Positions 36,410-44,444 of a stretch of DNA of 64,000 nt are shown here, piece after piece. Position 1 is the first letter of the stretch; every line of letters starts with the position of its first letter. This DNA is from Sphingobacteriales bacterium (GTDB taxonomy: Bacteria > Bacteroidota > Bacteroidia > Chitinophagales > Chitinophagaceae). The position numbers and the translations under genes were made by a program. The notes beneath the pieces were generated by a model. The model saw only the letters and a program-made list of their open reading frames with translations, was not told the origin of the DNA and ran no database searches. The DNA lies in NCBI GenBank assembly GCA_016219985.1, contig JACRJO010000015.1, forward strand, positions 116,051-180,050, in the 5' to 3' direction.

Positions 36410-36616
36410 ATGAGTATCACAGACAACACAATTGAAATTAAACCCTACAGCCTGACAGAGCTGGCTGGCATTTACGGTGTAACCAACCGAACCATGAAAA
36501 ACTGGATAGTAAAACACAACGAAGCGGTAGGTGAAAAAGTAGGCAGATTATATACTGCCTTGCAGGTAAAGATTATCTTTGAGAAGCTCGGGTTGCCGGG
36601 TAGGGTTGAAGACTAA
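36410..36616 (+). CDS. Small HTH protein (paralogue of the one at 37878)
   Basis: A 68-aa protein with a MerR/excisionase-like HTH: IKPYSLTELAGIYGVTNRTM then KNWIVKH. It shares its framework with the 87-aa protein at 37878-38141 (IRPYRLMDLATIYDVSPRTI, then RRWID). Single-HTH proteins of this size in elements act as excisionases or adaptors; which is unknown. Confidence 0.75.
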   Translation: MSITDNTIEIKPYSLTELAGIYGVTNRTMKNWIVKHNEAVGEKVGRLYTALQVKIIFEKLGLPGRVED

Positions 36617-36633
36617 ACCTAAACAGTTTTTGT

Positions 36634-37065
36634 ATGGCAAAGTACTTAAAAGAAGAAATTGCATTTATTCAATTAACAACAGCAATTGAACTTTTTAACA
36701 AGAGGAATTATATTTCAGCAATTACACTAGGCAGTGTTGCGGAAGAATTATTTTCTGCTTTTTTATCTCATTATAACAAAGCGAATAATTTACGAATACC
36801 CAATAGAGCTGAGCTTGATAAAGGAATGTTCGACTTGACAAAGGATATTTTAGGAATAGAAGATTACATTTCTTATCGGAATAGAACCCGAAATGAATTA
36901 AAACATCATGGTGGTGAAAACAATAAAGACGTTGTTAGTGGTGATTTTAAATCTATCGCACTAATGCACATTTCTGGAGCTATTACGAATTATAAACTAA
37001 GAACGAATAAATTGCCAAAGCATAAGATTATTACTGATTTTTGTATTGAACAAGGTATCTCGTAG
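36634..37065 (+). CDS. HEPN-like domain protein
   Basis: A 143-aa all-helical protein. AIELFNKRNYISAITLGSVA then EELFSAFL is the helical pattern of HEPN proteins, and RNELKHH (86-92) contains the R-x4-H ribonuclease motif. HEPN domains serve as RNases in toxin-antitoxin and abortive-infection systems. No nucleotidyltransferase (MNT) partner is adjacent; the small HTH gene 17 bp upstream could be its control. Activity inferred. Confidence 0.65.
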   Translation: MAKYLKEEIAFIQLTTAIELFNKRNYISAITLGSVAEELFSAFLSHYNKANNLRIPNRAELDKGMFDLTKDILGIEDYISYRNRTRNELKHHGGENNKDVVSGDFKSIALMHISGAITNYKLRTNKLPKHKIITDFCIEQGIS

Positions 37066-37094
37066 GATTAAATATTTTTACATCTCTTATACAT

Positions 37095-37116
37095 CCGCTT
37101 TTATAGCGGTTTTTTT
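37095..37116 (+). terminator. Terminator after the HEPN-like gene
   Basis: CCGCT/AGCGG stem with a 5-nt loop followed by seven T. It separates the regulatory/defence genes from the module that begins at 37.3 kb. Confidence 0.8.
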
Positions 37117-37265
37117 GTGCTTATACTATTGACTAGACAGTTTCACGGAAAACTTTCACACGACAATACAGGACAATACGAGCCTGAACTTGCAACTTCT
37201 CACAACTTCTTTTAATAACTGTTACAAACTTGCTCAAAGTGGAAAGTGACCCTTTTGCCCCATAG

Positions 37266-37273
37266 TATGTTTG
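37266..37273 (+). promoter_or_regulatory. -7 box (TATGTTTG) of the plus-strand module
   Basis: TATGTTTG fits TAnnTTTG, 40 bp ahead of the first ATG (37313). No TTG sits at standard -33 spacing. The region 37117-37265 has no gene. With few gaps downstream, this may drive many or all genes to 55.6 kb. Confidence 0.5.
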
Positions 37274-37312
37274 TGTTGTCAATCGCAATTAACGAACCAA
37301 AAAATAATAAAG

Positions 37313-37873
37313 ATGAGACAACAGGCATTACGCAAAGAAAGAACAAACAGACCCGTTATGAGGGTGGTAAAAGGGCTGAAAGAAACACAAGCTGAACTGG
37401 CTCCCCTGGTAAATACAGCATGGAATTTTGCTTACAGCAGCCTCTGGAATCATGTGCAGTTTTCCGGTAAAGAAATCGAAGTAGCCAAAGAAAAGATCAC
37501 TGAATATTTCAGGCTCGCTAAACATCCCGAACGAGCATTTTCGATCTTCTGCCAGCGGGTACTGCTTGCCCGTTACTACGTGAGCAAAGCACCTGGTCGC
37601 TATATCCCGCTGCCTTCTGTATGGCTTGATCGCACCAACGCCACCGGTTTTGCCGGAACAAAAGCCTGGTATGCGGAAATCAAAACCATCCGTGAATCGC
37701 TTCCTAATTACAAAAAGGAACTGAAAGCAATGGCAGAAGCAGTACTGGAATTCAGCCAGGAACCTACCATTCAGAACTACCAGTACTGGAGAAAGTATTT
37801 CATTGAAAAAGAAACGCCCGGTCTGTTGACACTGTTTCAGGTAGTAGCTATTCAACAACTGTGCAACGAGTAA
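37313..37873 (+). CDS. Unknown first protein of the module
   Basis: A 186-aa basic helical protein beginning MRQQALRKERTNRPVMRVVK. The ATG at 37313 is preferred over an upstream TTG. No TM or known motif; aromatic-rich in the middle (WYAEIKTIRESLPNYKKELK). It contains GLKETQAEL, echoed by GLKKTQAEL in the LEA-like protein at 38337. Its place at the head of the operon might suit DNA-binding or early control. Family not recognised. Confidence 0.65.
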   Translation: MRQQALRKERTNRPVMRVVKGLKETQAELAPLVNTAWNFAYSSLWNHVQFSGKEIEVAKEKITEYFRLAKHPERAFSIFCQRVLLARYYVSKAPGRYIPLPSVWLDRTNATGFAGTKAWYAEIKTIRESLPNYKKELKAMAEAVLEFSQEPTIQNYQYWRKYFIEKETPGLLTLFQVVAIQQLCNE

Positions 37874-37877
37874 AGCC

Positions 37878-38141
37878 ATGCAGAAAACAACGAAACAAAT
37901 ATTTGATGAACAGGGCAACCTGATTATCCGGCCCTACAGGCTGATGGATCTGGCAACAATCTATGATGTAAGCCCCCGAACCATACGCCGATGGATTGAT
38001 GCCAAAGCTCCCGAACACGGGAAGAAAAAGAAAAAATATTTCACAGTGGATCAGGTGCAGGGTATTGTTACTGCCCTGGGCATACCTCAAAAAGTAGCCG
38101 TGGTAATACCCATGCGCCAGCCACTAAAACAAGCTGTTTAA
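37878..38141 (+). CDS. Small HTH protein (paralogue of the one at 36410)
   Basis: An 87-aa protein with IRPYRLMDLATIYDVSPRTI then RRWID, an HTH with a basic KKKKK stretch after it. It is homologous over about 60 residues to the 68-aa protein upstream. Probably a DNA-binding adaptor of the module. Confidence 0.75.
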   Translation: MQKTTKQIFDEQGNLIIRPYRLMDLATIYDVSPRTIRRWIDAKAPEHGKKKKKYFTVDQVQGIVTALGIPQKVAVVIPMRQPLKQAV

Positions 38142-38151
38142 AAATCCAACT

Positions 38152-38337
38152 ATGGAAACTAAAACATCAACCGAAAACACATCAAGCAGTATCCTGCTCA
38201 CCGGGGTGGTTTTTCTGGCCAACCTGGATTTTGTAGGACTGCTGGATTATGCACTGAAAGCCGGTATCGGTGGTGCGATCTGGCTCGGCTTCAAACTGAC
38301 TGCTGATTACATTGACCGAAAAAGGAAAAGCAAGTAA
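38152..38337 (+). CDS. Small single-TM protein
   Basis: A 61-aa protein with a hydrophobic middle (about 14-52) and a basic tail DRKRKSK. The start follows the recurrent leader AAAATCCAACTATG. It overlaps the next start (TAATG type). Holin-like or particle membrane protein by size and context only. Confidence 0.65.
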   Translation: METKTSTENTSSSILLTGVVFLANLDFVGLLDYALKAGIGGAIWLGFKLTADYIDRKRKSK

Positions 38338-38819
38338 TGAGTGCTGCCTCAAAAATATTAACTGGTACGCTGCTGGGTGCAGGTGTGATAGCGGTGGTAG
38401 GCTATGTACGTGGCCTGAAGAAAACACAGGCTGAACTGGAAATCATTCCTACCGCCAATCTCTATGAAATCACCTGGAACGCCATTGTAGTGAGAGTTGA
38501 TGTCCTGTTGAAAAACCCAACAAAGGGGACTTTCTCGATAAAGTTCCCCTTTGTTAAAATCATCTCCGGCGGCACCACACTCGGCAGCAGCCAGGCAGTG
38601 AACAAAGACATTAAAATTCCACCCTACGGTGAAGTGGTGATCAGCAAAATGCTGGTGACAATACCGGTGAGTAGTTTCTTTTCAGTAGCCAGTGATGTGT
38701 TGAAAAACCTTCAAAACAAAAAGCCGGTTAAACTCACTATCAAGGTAATGACAACCGTAAACCTGGGATGGACGCAGCTTCCCTATGAAAGCAATGACGA
38801 GATCACTTTGAAAAAATAA
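38337..38819 (+). CDS. LEA14-like (late embryogenesis abundant type 2) domain protein
   Basis: A 160-aa protein: N-terminal TM (about 6-24), then a beta-sandwich like LEA14/WHy domains, seen in VDVLLKNPTKGTFSIKFPFV, GSSQAVNKDIKIPPYGEVVI and ending TTVNLGWTQLPY. LEA type-2 domains bind or stabilise other proteins or membranes. A strong hairpin (38519-38555) lies in its coding sequence. Confidence 0.7.
   Translation: MSAASKILTGTLLGAGVIAVVGYVRGLKKTQAELEIIPTANLYEITWNAIVVRVDVLLKNPTKGTFSIKFPFVKIISGGTTLGSSQAVNKDIKIPPYGEVVISKMLVTIPVSSFFSVASDVLKNLQNKKPVKLTIKVMTTVNLGWTQLPYESNDEITLKK
38519..38555 (+). other. Long hairpin inside the LEA-like gene
   Basis: AACAAAGGGGACTTT and AAAGTTCCCCTTTGTT pair over 15 bp with one bulge around a 6-nt loop, wholly within coding sequence. 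No T-run follows, so it is not a standard terminator. Confidence 0.6.
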
Positions 38820-38824
38820 CGACA

Positions 38825-40669
38825 GTGGAAGCAGGCAAAAAAAGAAATATCAAAAGCGGCAGGCAATACGATCACCTGTTCCCTGTCGCCGATGGCAATA
38901 ACGCTACCATCCGCAGCAATGCGAATGTGTATCATACGGTGGACTTTATTCCCAAAGTGGTGAATGAAACACTCTACCAGACTAAAGAATTAGCGGGCCT
39001 GCTTAAAGCTAACAACACTTATGATACCTGTAAAAATATCTGGCATTTTGTCTATGAGCATATCAACTATAAAAAAGATGCAGAGGGCTATGAACAAATA
39101 AGAAGCCCGGCAAGAGCCTGGCACGACCGATTCTCCGGGGTAGATTGTGACTGTTATTCCGTTTTTATATCCAGTATCCTGTCCAATCTCGGCATACCGC
39201 ACACGCTGCGCATCACCAAATACCAGCGTGATTACTTTCAGCACATCTACCCCATCGTGCCTTTTCAAAATGGTTATATCACCGTTGATTGCGTGACTGA
39301 CCGCTTTAATTATGAAGTACCCTTTAGTGAAAAAAAAGATTATCCTATGGATTTACAATATCTCAGCGGCTTTGATGATGGCCTGGAAATAAATGGCCCC
39401 GGCGATGGCATGGAAGAACTGGGCCGCATTATTCAAAAGCGAATGAGTGGCGCAGGAAAGAAACCCCTTCCAATGAAAAGCCCCAAAATGCTTTCGCAGA
39501 AAAAATCAATGCCTGGTCTTTTGAAAAAGAAAAAACAGGCTGTGCCATCCAATCCTATCGAAAACCAACATCCGATCCCCGATGGAAACCCCAAGCCCAA
39601 GAAGAAAAAATTCCTTGGTAAGATGCTCAATGTGGTGAATAAGGCTAACCCGGCCACGGTACTGCTGCGCAATGGCATCCTTGCCAGTATGAAACTCAAT
39701 ATCCGTAATGCGGCAGGCCGTCTTCGCTGGAGTTACCTTACACCACAGCAGGCATCGGCAAAAAGTATTGATCCTTTGAAGTTTCAAAAGCTGATTGCAG
39801 CAAGGCAGAAACTGGAAAAGATATTCTACGGCGCAGGCGGTAATCCCAAGAACCTGAAAAAAGCCATCCTGGGGGGCAAAGGCAACAAGGATAAAGCTGT
39901 GAATGGATTTGACGGCTTTGGTATGCTTGACCTGGAAGGCGTGGAATACATGACTGCCTATACACCTATGACCGAACTTTTGGGTACTGACATTTACTAC
40001 GATGAAAATGTGAACGGCATGGAAGGTCTGGGGCAGCTCGGCGAACCCATCACTTTGTCGAGCATTGCAGCCGCAGCAGGTGTGATAGCCGGAATCGTAG
40101 CGATGCTCAAAGATGTGGGCAATATTTTCCAGAAGAAAACAAAAGAGGCAGCCGATTTTGATGAAAAGAAAAATGAAGAAGCGGATAAAGAAAATCCTGT
40201 TCCTGTACTGCCGCCAACCGCTACACCTGGCATTGTACCAACGGTAGTTACTAAAACCAATACAGAGAATGCTGATATTCCGGATAAACAACTGCCTGTA
40301 CCAACGGATGAACCCGCCAACAATGTGATCGTAAAATCTAGCAGTGAACCGGTAGTGACGGTTAAAAATGATGCCGCCAATCCGGATGCGCCTGTCACCA
40401 ATGTAAATGCAAAGGACAATCCTGCTGATAACAACGATAATCCCGGTTTTTGGGAAAAGAATAAAAAATGGCTCAAGCCGGTAGCGATTGGCGTGGGAAG
40501 TCTGACCATCATTGGTATCGGTTACTCGCTGATGAAGGGAGGCAAAACACAAAACAAATCATCACCTCCACCCAATAATTTGTCCGGCACTCCCAACTAC
40601 AAAAAAAGAACGAATCACCAGCGGGGCAAAGGCAAACATCAAAAGAAAAAAGCAGTAGCCCTGCTCTAA
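38825..40669 (+). CDS. Transglutaminase-like protein with membrane-anchored tail
   Basis: A 614-aa protein with a GTG start just after the LEA-like gene. Residues about 60-180 form a transglutaminase-like (papain-fold) domain: Cys in FSGVDCDCYSVFISS, His in YFQHIYPIV, Asp in GYITVDCVTD. A long low-complexity basic region follows, then NGFDGFGMLDLEGVEY and NGMEGLGQLGEP motifs, a hydrophobic stretch (about 410-430), an acidic Pro/Thr/Asn-rich linker and a C-terminal TM (VAIGVGSLTIIGIGYSLM) with a very basic end. It may be a peptidase, possibly maturing its neighbours; that is inference. Confidence 0.75.
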   Translation: MEAGKKRNIKSGRQYDHLFPVADGNNATIRSNANVYHTVDFIPKVVNETLYQTKELAGLLKANNTYDTCKNIWHFVYEHINYKKDAEGYEQIRSPARAWHDRFSGVDCDCYSVFISSILSNLGIPHTLRITKYQRDYFQHIYPIVPFQNGYITVDCVTDRFNYEVPFSEKKDYPMDLQYLSGFDDGLEINGPGDGMEELGRIIQKRMSGAGKKPLPMKSPKMLSQKKSMPGLLKKKKQAVPSNPIENQHPIPDGNPKPKKKKFLGKMLNVVNKANPATVLLRNGILASMKLNIRNAAGRLRWSYLTPQQASAKSIDPLKFQKLIAARQKLEKIFYGAGGNPKNLKKAILGGKGNKDKAVNGFDGFGMLDLEGVEYMTAYTPMTELLGTDIYYDENVNGMEGLGQLGEPITLSSIAAAAGVIAGIVAMLKDVGNIFQKKTKEAADFDEKKNEEADKENPVPVLPPTATPGIVPTVVTKTNTENADIPDKQLPVPTDEPANNVIVKSSSEPVVTVKNDAANPDAPVTNVNAKDNPADNNDNPGFWEKNKKWLKPVAIGVGSLTIIGIGYSLMKGGKTQNKSSPPPNNLSGTPNYKKRTNHQRGKGKHQKKKAVALL

Positions 40670-40696
40670 CATATTCCGTACGCTAAAAAACTAAAA

Positions 40697-41290
40697 ATGG
40701 CAAAACAAAACAATCAATACAAGCAAAATGCCCGTAAGAAAAATTTCCTGAAGGGTATGAATGAGGAACTTCCCACCAAGGGCAATGTAAAAAACACGGT
40801 ACTGGAAACTGGTAAAGATCTGCTGGTAGCTGTACTCGGTGGCGGGCTGATCGGTTCAGCCATCGGAAGGCCATCACTGGCTATCGGACTGGTAACAACC
40901 GGTACGGGGCATTACACCCAAAACCGCTTGCTCACCTTGCTGGGTATTGGTATGATGGCCGCCAATGGCTTTCAGAAAAGTAAAGCCGTAAATGGCCTGG
41001 AAGGTTTGGACGGTGTAAAAGAAAGGCTGATGGCTTACAAAGAGAATTTCTCTGAAAAGCTCTATCTGGACAAGATCATCAAACAAAAATCGGCTGCTGC
41101 CGCTGCTGCCACTAACGGCTTTGGAGAGCTGCAATACTTCAACTACAACAACGACCTGAACGGCGGTCTGAATGCCCTGAACGCCATCGAAGATCAGTTG
41201 ATTGAAAGCGGTATGCAGTTTCAGCAGATGAGCGGAGCCGCACTTCCTGAAATGGAAGAAGATGACCAGTGGGAAGAAAGGCTTTACTAA
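40697..41290 (+). CDS. Membrane-associated module protein with NGLEG motif
   Basis: A 197-aa protein: basic N-terminus (KQNARKKNFLKGM), two hydrophobic glycine-rich stretches (about 33-95), then VNGLEGLDGVKERLMAYKEN and an Ala-rich segment with TNGFGELQYF and LNGGLNALNAI. It immediately precedes the candidate major structural gene. Possibly a particle membrane or scaffold protein. Family not recognised. Confidence 0.65.
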   Translation: MAKQNNQYKQNARKKNFLKGMNEELPTKGNVKNTVLETGKDLLVAVLGGGLIGSAIGRPSLAIGLVTTGTGHYTQNRLLTLLGIGMMAANGFQKSKAVNGLEGLDGVKERLMAYKENFSEKLYLDKIIKQKSAAAAAATNGFGELQYFNYNNDLNGGLNALNAIEDQLIESGMQFQQMSGAALPEMEEDDQWEERLY

Positions 41291-41338
41291 TCCCTCAACT
41301 TTTTCAAAACAAATTTTAAACTAATAAATCCAATTATC

Positions 41339-42058
41339 ATGTTAGGACTTTTAGAAGGAATTGAAGAATACAATAACCAGGGTGCCTTACTGGGCCTTGA
41401 AGGCGTGGAGGACGGCGAACTGCTGGGTGCTTTGCGCAAAATGAACCCCGTTCAGCGTTTGCGGATGGTGTCCAAGCTTTCCAACACCGGCTCACCGAGC
41501 AAAGGCTCCAGGGCTGAAATGGAAAAGTTCTTTGGCGAACTGCCGGTGCATATCAAAGAAGCATTGGTAAAAGGAGAGCTGCGTTTGGCAGACAGTATCA
41601 TCTACTCCATCAAACCGGTAACCTCCAAAACCATCAAGCTGTTTGAAACGCAGGATGATAAAGAGATCGGTCTGCGCAATATCAGCAACTCCAAGCTGCC
41701 AAAGAACCAGGCTTTCCTGGTGAGCGGTATCATCCTGCTGGCGGGTACTTCTGCCGATGCAAGCAAGGATAAAATCATAGCCACTAATTATAAGGGGCTG
41801 GAAGATTTCCCTGCCATTGCTAACGGCGAGTTCAATCTGAAAAGCAATAAAAAGCAGATTGTGCCGGAAACCAGCAATGCCGTTTTTAAATCAGGCAACA
41901 ACCGCAATGTGCCGCTGGGTTATTACAAACTGGCAAACCCCAGGCTGATCCATGATGATGTGCTGATTGAAATGACTGTGGAGCTTGGAACAATGGAAGG
42001 TATTCCGCAGAACACCTACATCTATGCGGCCATGCACGGCACTATCACCACACCGTAA
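41339..42058 (+). CDS. Candidate major structural protein of the module
   Basis: A 239-aa protein opening with MLGLLEGIEEYNNQGALLGL and a short helical N-terminus. From about residue 80 on it is beta-rich, ending VLIEMTVELGTMEGIPQNTY then IYAAMHGTITTP, a pattern reminiscent of jelly-roll capsid strands. A strong hairpin follows it, as often seen after highly expressed capsid genes. No HK97-type motif. The structural role is inferred from composition, position and neighbours; I do not recognise a family. Confidence 0.5.
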   Translation: MLGLLEGIEEYNNQGALLGLEGVEDGELLGALRKMNPVQRLRMVSKLSNTGSPSKGSRAEMEKFFGELPVHIKEALVKGELRLADSIIYSIKPVTSKTIKLFETQDDKEIGLRNISNSKLPKNQAFLVSGIILLAGTSADASKDKIIATNYKGLEDFPAIANGEFNLKSNKKQIVPETSNAVFKSGNNRNVPLGYYKLANPRLIHDDVLIEMTVELGTMEGIPQNTYIYAAMHGTITTP

Positions 42059-42106
42059 TATAAACTTAGTTGCTATAGAATCGGGGGTGCAAGCTCCCGA
42101 TGAAAA

Positions 42107-42139
42107 CGGCGGGGAGGGATGGGTAATAACTCCCTGCCG
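42107..42139 (+). other. 10-bp stem hairpin after the candidate structural gene
   Basis: CGGCGGGGAG and CTCCCTGCCG (one G-T pair) form a 10-bp stem. A smaller hairpin at 42081-42100 precedes it. Only a weak CTTTT follows, so it may attenuate transcription or stabilise an upstream mRNA end rather than terminate fully. The 125-bp gap 42059-42183 holds nothing else apart from the AATCC leader of the next gene. Confidence 0.6.
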
Positions 42140-42183
42140 GTAGTAACTGCTTTTGATAACTGAATCCGAACAATCCGTACCCT

Positions 42184-42555
42184 ATGCAAACAGTAAAGAA
42201 GCGATTTGATATTCCTGTAACCGAGCCTAATAAGGTTTTCAGTAAATCATTTGAACTGGATAAAAACATTGTTTCCGTGAAGGGAATCCTGTTTACCTCT
42301 GATAAAGATGATTTATTGTATTACCGGGGTTCGCAAAAAGTGGAGATCAACAAAGAGGAAATATTTCCGGAAAACTATGAAAGCAAATTGCTTTTATCAG
42401 GCATCAACGTTTCTCCCAATAACCGCTACTATGACCTGGGTAACCAGCCCGCAGGTAATGGAACGATCAAAGTGGACTATAAAGACACCGATGATACCCG
42501 TGCCGCATTTGTACCCTACCGTGTTTCACTGTATGTAGAATGTGTGTTGCAATGA
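42184..42555 (+). CDS. Beta-rich module protein
   Basis: A 123-aa protein with alternating hydrophobic strands (SFELDKNIVSVKGILFTSD, and YRVSLYVECVLQ at the C-terminus). No signal or TM. The ending resembles that of the next protein (YKVMLYIWIERQM), suggesting related folds such as small beta-barrels. The start is preceded by the AATCCGTACCCT leader and the stop overlaps the next start (ATGA). Confidence 0.6.
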   Translation: MQTVKKRFDIPVTEPNKVFSKSFELDKNIVSVKGILFTSDKDDLLYYRGSQKVEINKEEIFPENYESKLLLSGINVSPNNRYYDLGNQPAGNGTIKVDYKDTDDTRAAFVPYRVSLYVECVLQ

Positions 42556-43118
42556 TGAAGGAGCAAGTAATCATACAAGCGATCAGTATTACCCGGAGAA
42601 GTCAGCAAAACTTCTTCCAGGTAAAACTGCCAAGAGATACGAAAAGGATCATTGGTATTGAAACAGGTTTACTTATCCAGGATTCGCCACCTTATGCTTT
42701 CTCACCATTGCAGGCTGGCTCTGGTTTAATTGAGAGAAATAACCTGATGGGGGTATTACAACTCAAAGCCAATGGCAGGCCGGATATATTTTACGCTAAG
42801 GAGATTTTTGAGAGAGACCTGAACATTGGTGCCGGTGAATTAAAAGTCTTCCCCTATGATCCGCCAAACGAAAGAAGGCTGGGATTGCGAAGAATATTCG
42901 TACCGCCGGATGGCAACAGTTTTGATTTTTTCCCTTCCTGTACACATGGAACGAAAAGAGAGGAAGACCCTTTGAATATCTGCGGATGTACTGTCATCAA
43001 TGGATATTTCAAAGACAGCATCGGCGAGTTATTGGGATATGATGTGAGTTACAAAGTGATGCTCTATATCTGGATTGAACGACAAATGAAAAGCAATGAC
43101 AACGAACCTGGCACTTGA
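42552..43118 (+). CDS. Beta-rich module protein
   Basis: About 188 aa from ATG 42552, which overlaps the upstream TGA; 42555 is a second candidate ATG. Beta-rich throughout (VIIQAISITRRSQQNFFQVK, then LPRDTKRIIGIETGLLIQD) with a cysteine pair (CTHG...CGC). Soluble. Possibly a minor structural or spike protein by context. Unrecognised family. Confidence 0.6.
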   Translation: MMKEQVIIQAISITRRSQQNFFQVKLPRDTKRIIGIETGLLIQDSPPYAFSPLQAGSGLIERNNLMGVLQLKANGRPDIFYAKEIFERDLNIGAGELKVFPYDPPNERRLGLRRIFVPPDGNSFDFFPSCTHGTKREEDPLNICGCTVINGYFKDSIGELLGYDVSYKVMLYIWIERQMKSNDNEPGT

Positions 43119-43425
43119 TTATATAGCAAGACGAATGAGGGAGCTGGGGCATGGTGATAATTACAGTACACAGTTCAGGCATTTTGTGCTGAAATCTAAA
43201 TCAAAGATTAAAGTGTACGGCCAAAATCAATTGTTCATACTGGTTGAGCCTTCGGAGTGCATTGCTGTAAAAAGTGATACCGGGATTTTCGATGTGAGCA
43301 CAGACAACGTAAATGAATTGCAGTATGAACACCAGGGAGAAATAAGGATTCGCAATTATTCTGTCATTACCCAACATGCAAGATTTATTCAGGTAATACC
43401 AAACAATACAGGACAATGCCTATAA
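43096..43425 (+). CDS. Small unknown module protein
   Basis: A 109-aa protein, NLALDYIARRMRELGHGDNY at the N-terminus then beta strands (LKSKSKIKVYGQNQLFILVE). It overlaps the upstream gene by 23 bp and the downstream one by 10 bp. No known motif. Confidence 0.65.
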   Translation: MTTNLALDYIARRMRELGHGDNYSTQFRHFVLKSKSKIKVYGQNQLFILVEPSECIAVKSDTGIFDVSTDNVNELQYEHQGEIRIRNYSVITQHARFIQVIPNNTGQCL

Positions 43426-44222
43426 CACACGACAATTACGACCAACTGAAGATTGACAAGCTGCGGCATTACCTGGAGGATATGACAGCAAAAGGTCATG
43501 CCAAGCCCTATGAAATATTTGTGGACAGCCTGAAGGTTGTTCCAAAGACTGAAGACCCGAAAGATTTTGACAATTATGAATACTACATGAATGATGATAC
43601 TGAAAAAGTCCGCATCGTTATCTATAACTCAAATCTTTCACCCCGCAACGATCAGTATTGCTTTTATGTAAAACAGCTTAAACAGGAAAAGGGGTTGAAT
43701 GGTATCGGTGATATTGAAAATATTATCCAGGAAAAACTGCAGGCCCGTGACCGGGAACATGAAGTAAAGCGGATGCAGGAGGAACTGGAGGAAACTAAAA
43801 AGAAACTGGATGATGCCGAAGACTATATCGAAGAACTGGAAGAAAAACTGGAGCACGCAGGTAACGATAAGCATAAGCTCAAAAATATTGACCTGGTGGA
43901 ACTGGGTTCTGCGGTACTGGGGCGACTGGCAGAAAAGAATGCAGATGTGCTGAGTGGACTGGGGCTTGGTGGTGTAGGCAATAAAGAAGCCAAACAACTA
44001 GAAACACCACAACCACAAGGTGAAGCAAGTTTTCAGAAAAAGTCTGCCGAAGCAAGTGCAGTCAGCGAAGAAGAACAACAGTACCTGGCCACATTAAGGC
44101 AACTGCAAAGCCGCTTTGATGAGCCGCAGTTGATCGCCGTAATCGGCATCCTGAATGAGCTGATGGCTGAACCTTCGCAGGTAACACCGGTCGCAGAATT
44201 ATTGAACATTAAAAATCCGTAA
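43416..44222 (+). CDS. Coiled-coil module protein
   Basis: A 268-aa protein with an N-terminal globular region (about 1-85), a GLNGIGDIENIIQEKLQ motif, and a strong coiled coil from about 100 to 150 (EHEVKRMQEELEETKKKLDD). A Gly-rich patch (LSGLGLGGVGNKEA) and a helical C-terminus follow. Possibly a scaffold or assembly protein; inferred only. Confidence 0.7.
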   Translation: MPITHDNYDQLKIDKLRHYLEDMTAKGHAKPYEIFVDSLKVVPKTEDPKDFDNYEYYMNDDTEKVRIVIYNSNLSPRNDQYCFYVKQLKQEKGLNGIGDIENIIQEKLQARDREHEVKRMQEELEETKKKLDDAEDYIEELEEKLEHAGNDKHKLKNIDLVELGSAVLGRLAEKNADVLSGLGLGGVGNKEAKQLETPQPQGEASFQKKSAEASAVSEEEQQYLATLRQLQSRFDEPQLIAVIGILNELMAEPSQVTPVAELLNIKNP

Positions 44223-44224
44223 CC

Positions 44225-44407
44225 ATGAGTAAATATCAGTATGAAATAACCATTGAAGCCAAAACAGAAACAGAGGCTGATGCGAAGATGACAGCCTTAA
44301 CCACGCTGGCATCAAAGCTCAGTCAAAAAGAACTGACCAAACTGGCCCACACCATCGTGAACGATCCGGTAAAAACGGCACTTGCTAAAAAGTATCTCGG
44401 CGTTTAG
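44225..44407 (+). CDS. Small module protein
   Basis: A 60-aa protein: a KYQYEITIEAKTETEADAKM strand followed by two helices, similar in outline to a small ferredoxin-like fold. ATG preceded by AAAATCCGTAACC, overlapping the upstream stop region. Function unknown. Confidence 0.65.
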   Translation: MSKYQYEITIEAKTETEADAKMTALTTLASKLSQKELTKLAHTIVNDPVKTALAKKYLGV

Positions 44408-44444
44408 TTGTTTTCATGATTTATATTTTAGAAATCCGTATCCT

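Noticed and set aside
39506..40552. 348-aa open frame antisense to the transglutaminase-like gene
   Set aside because: It is opposite a gene with clear domain motifs; the product is C/F/H-rich without recognisable features.
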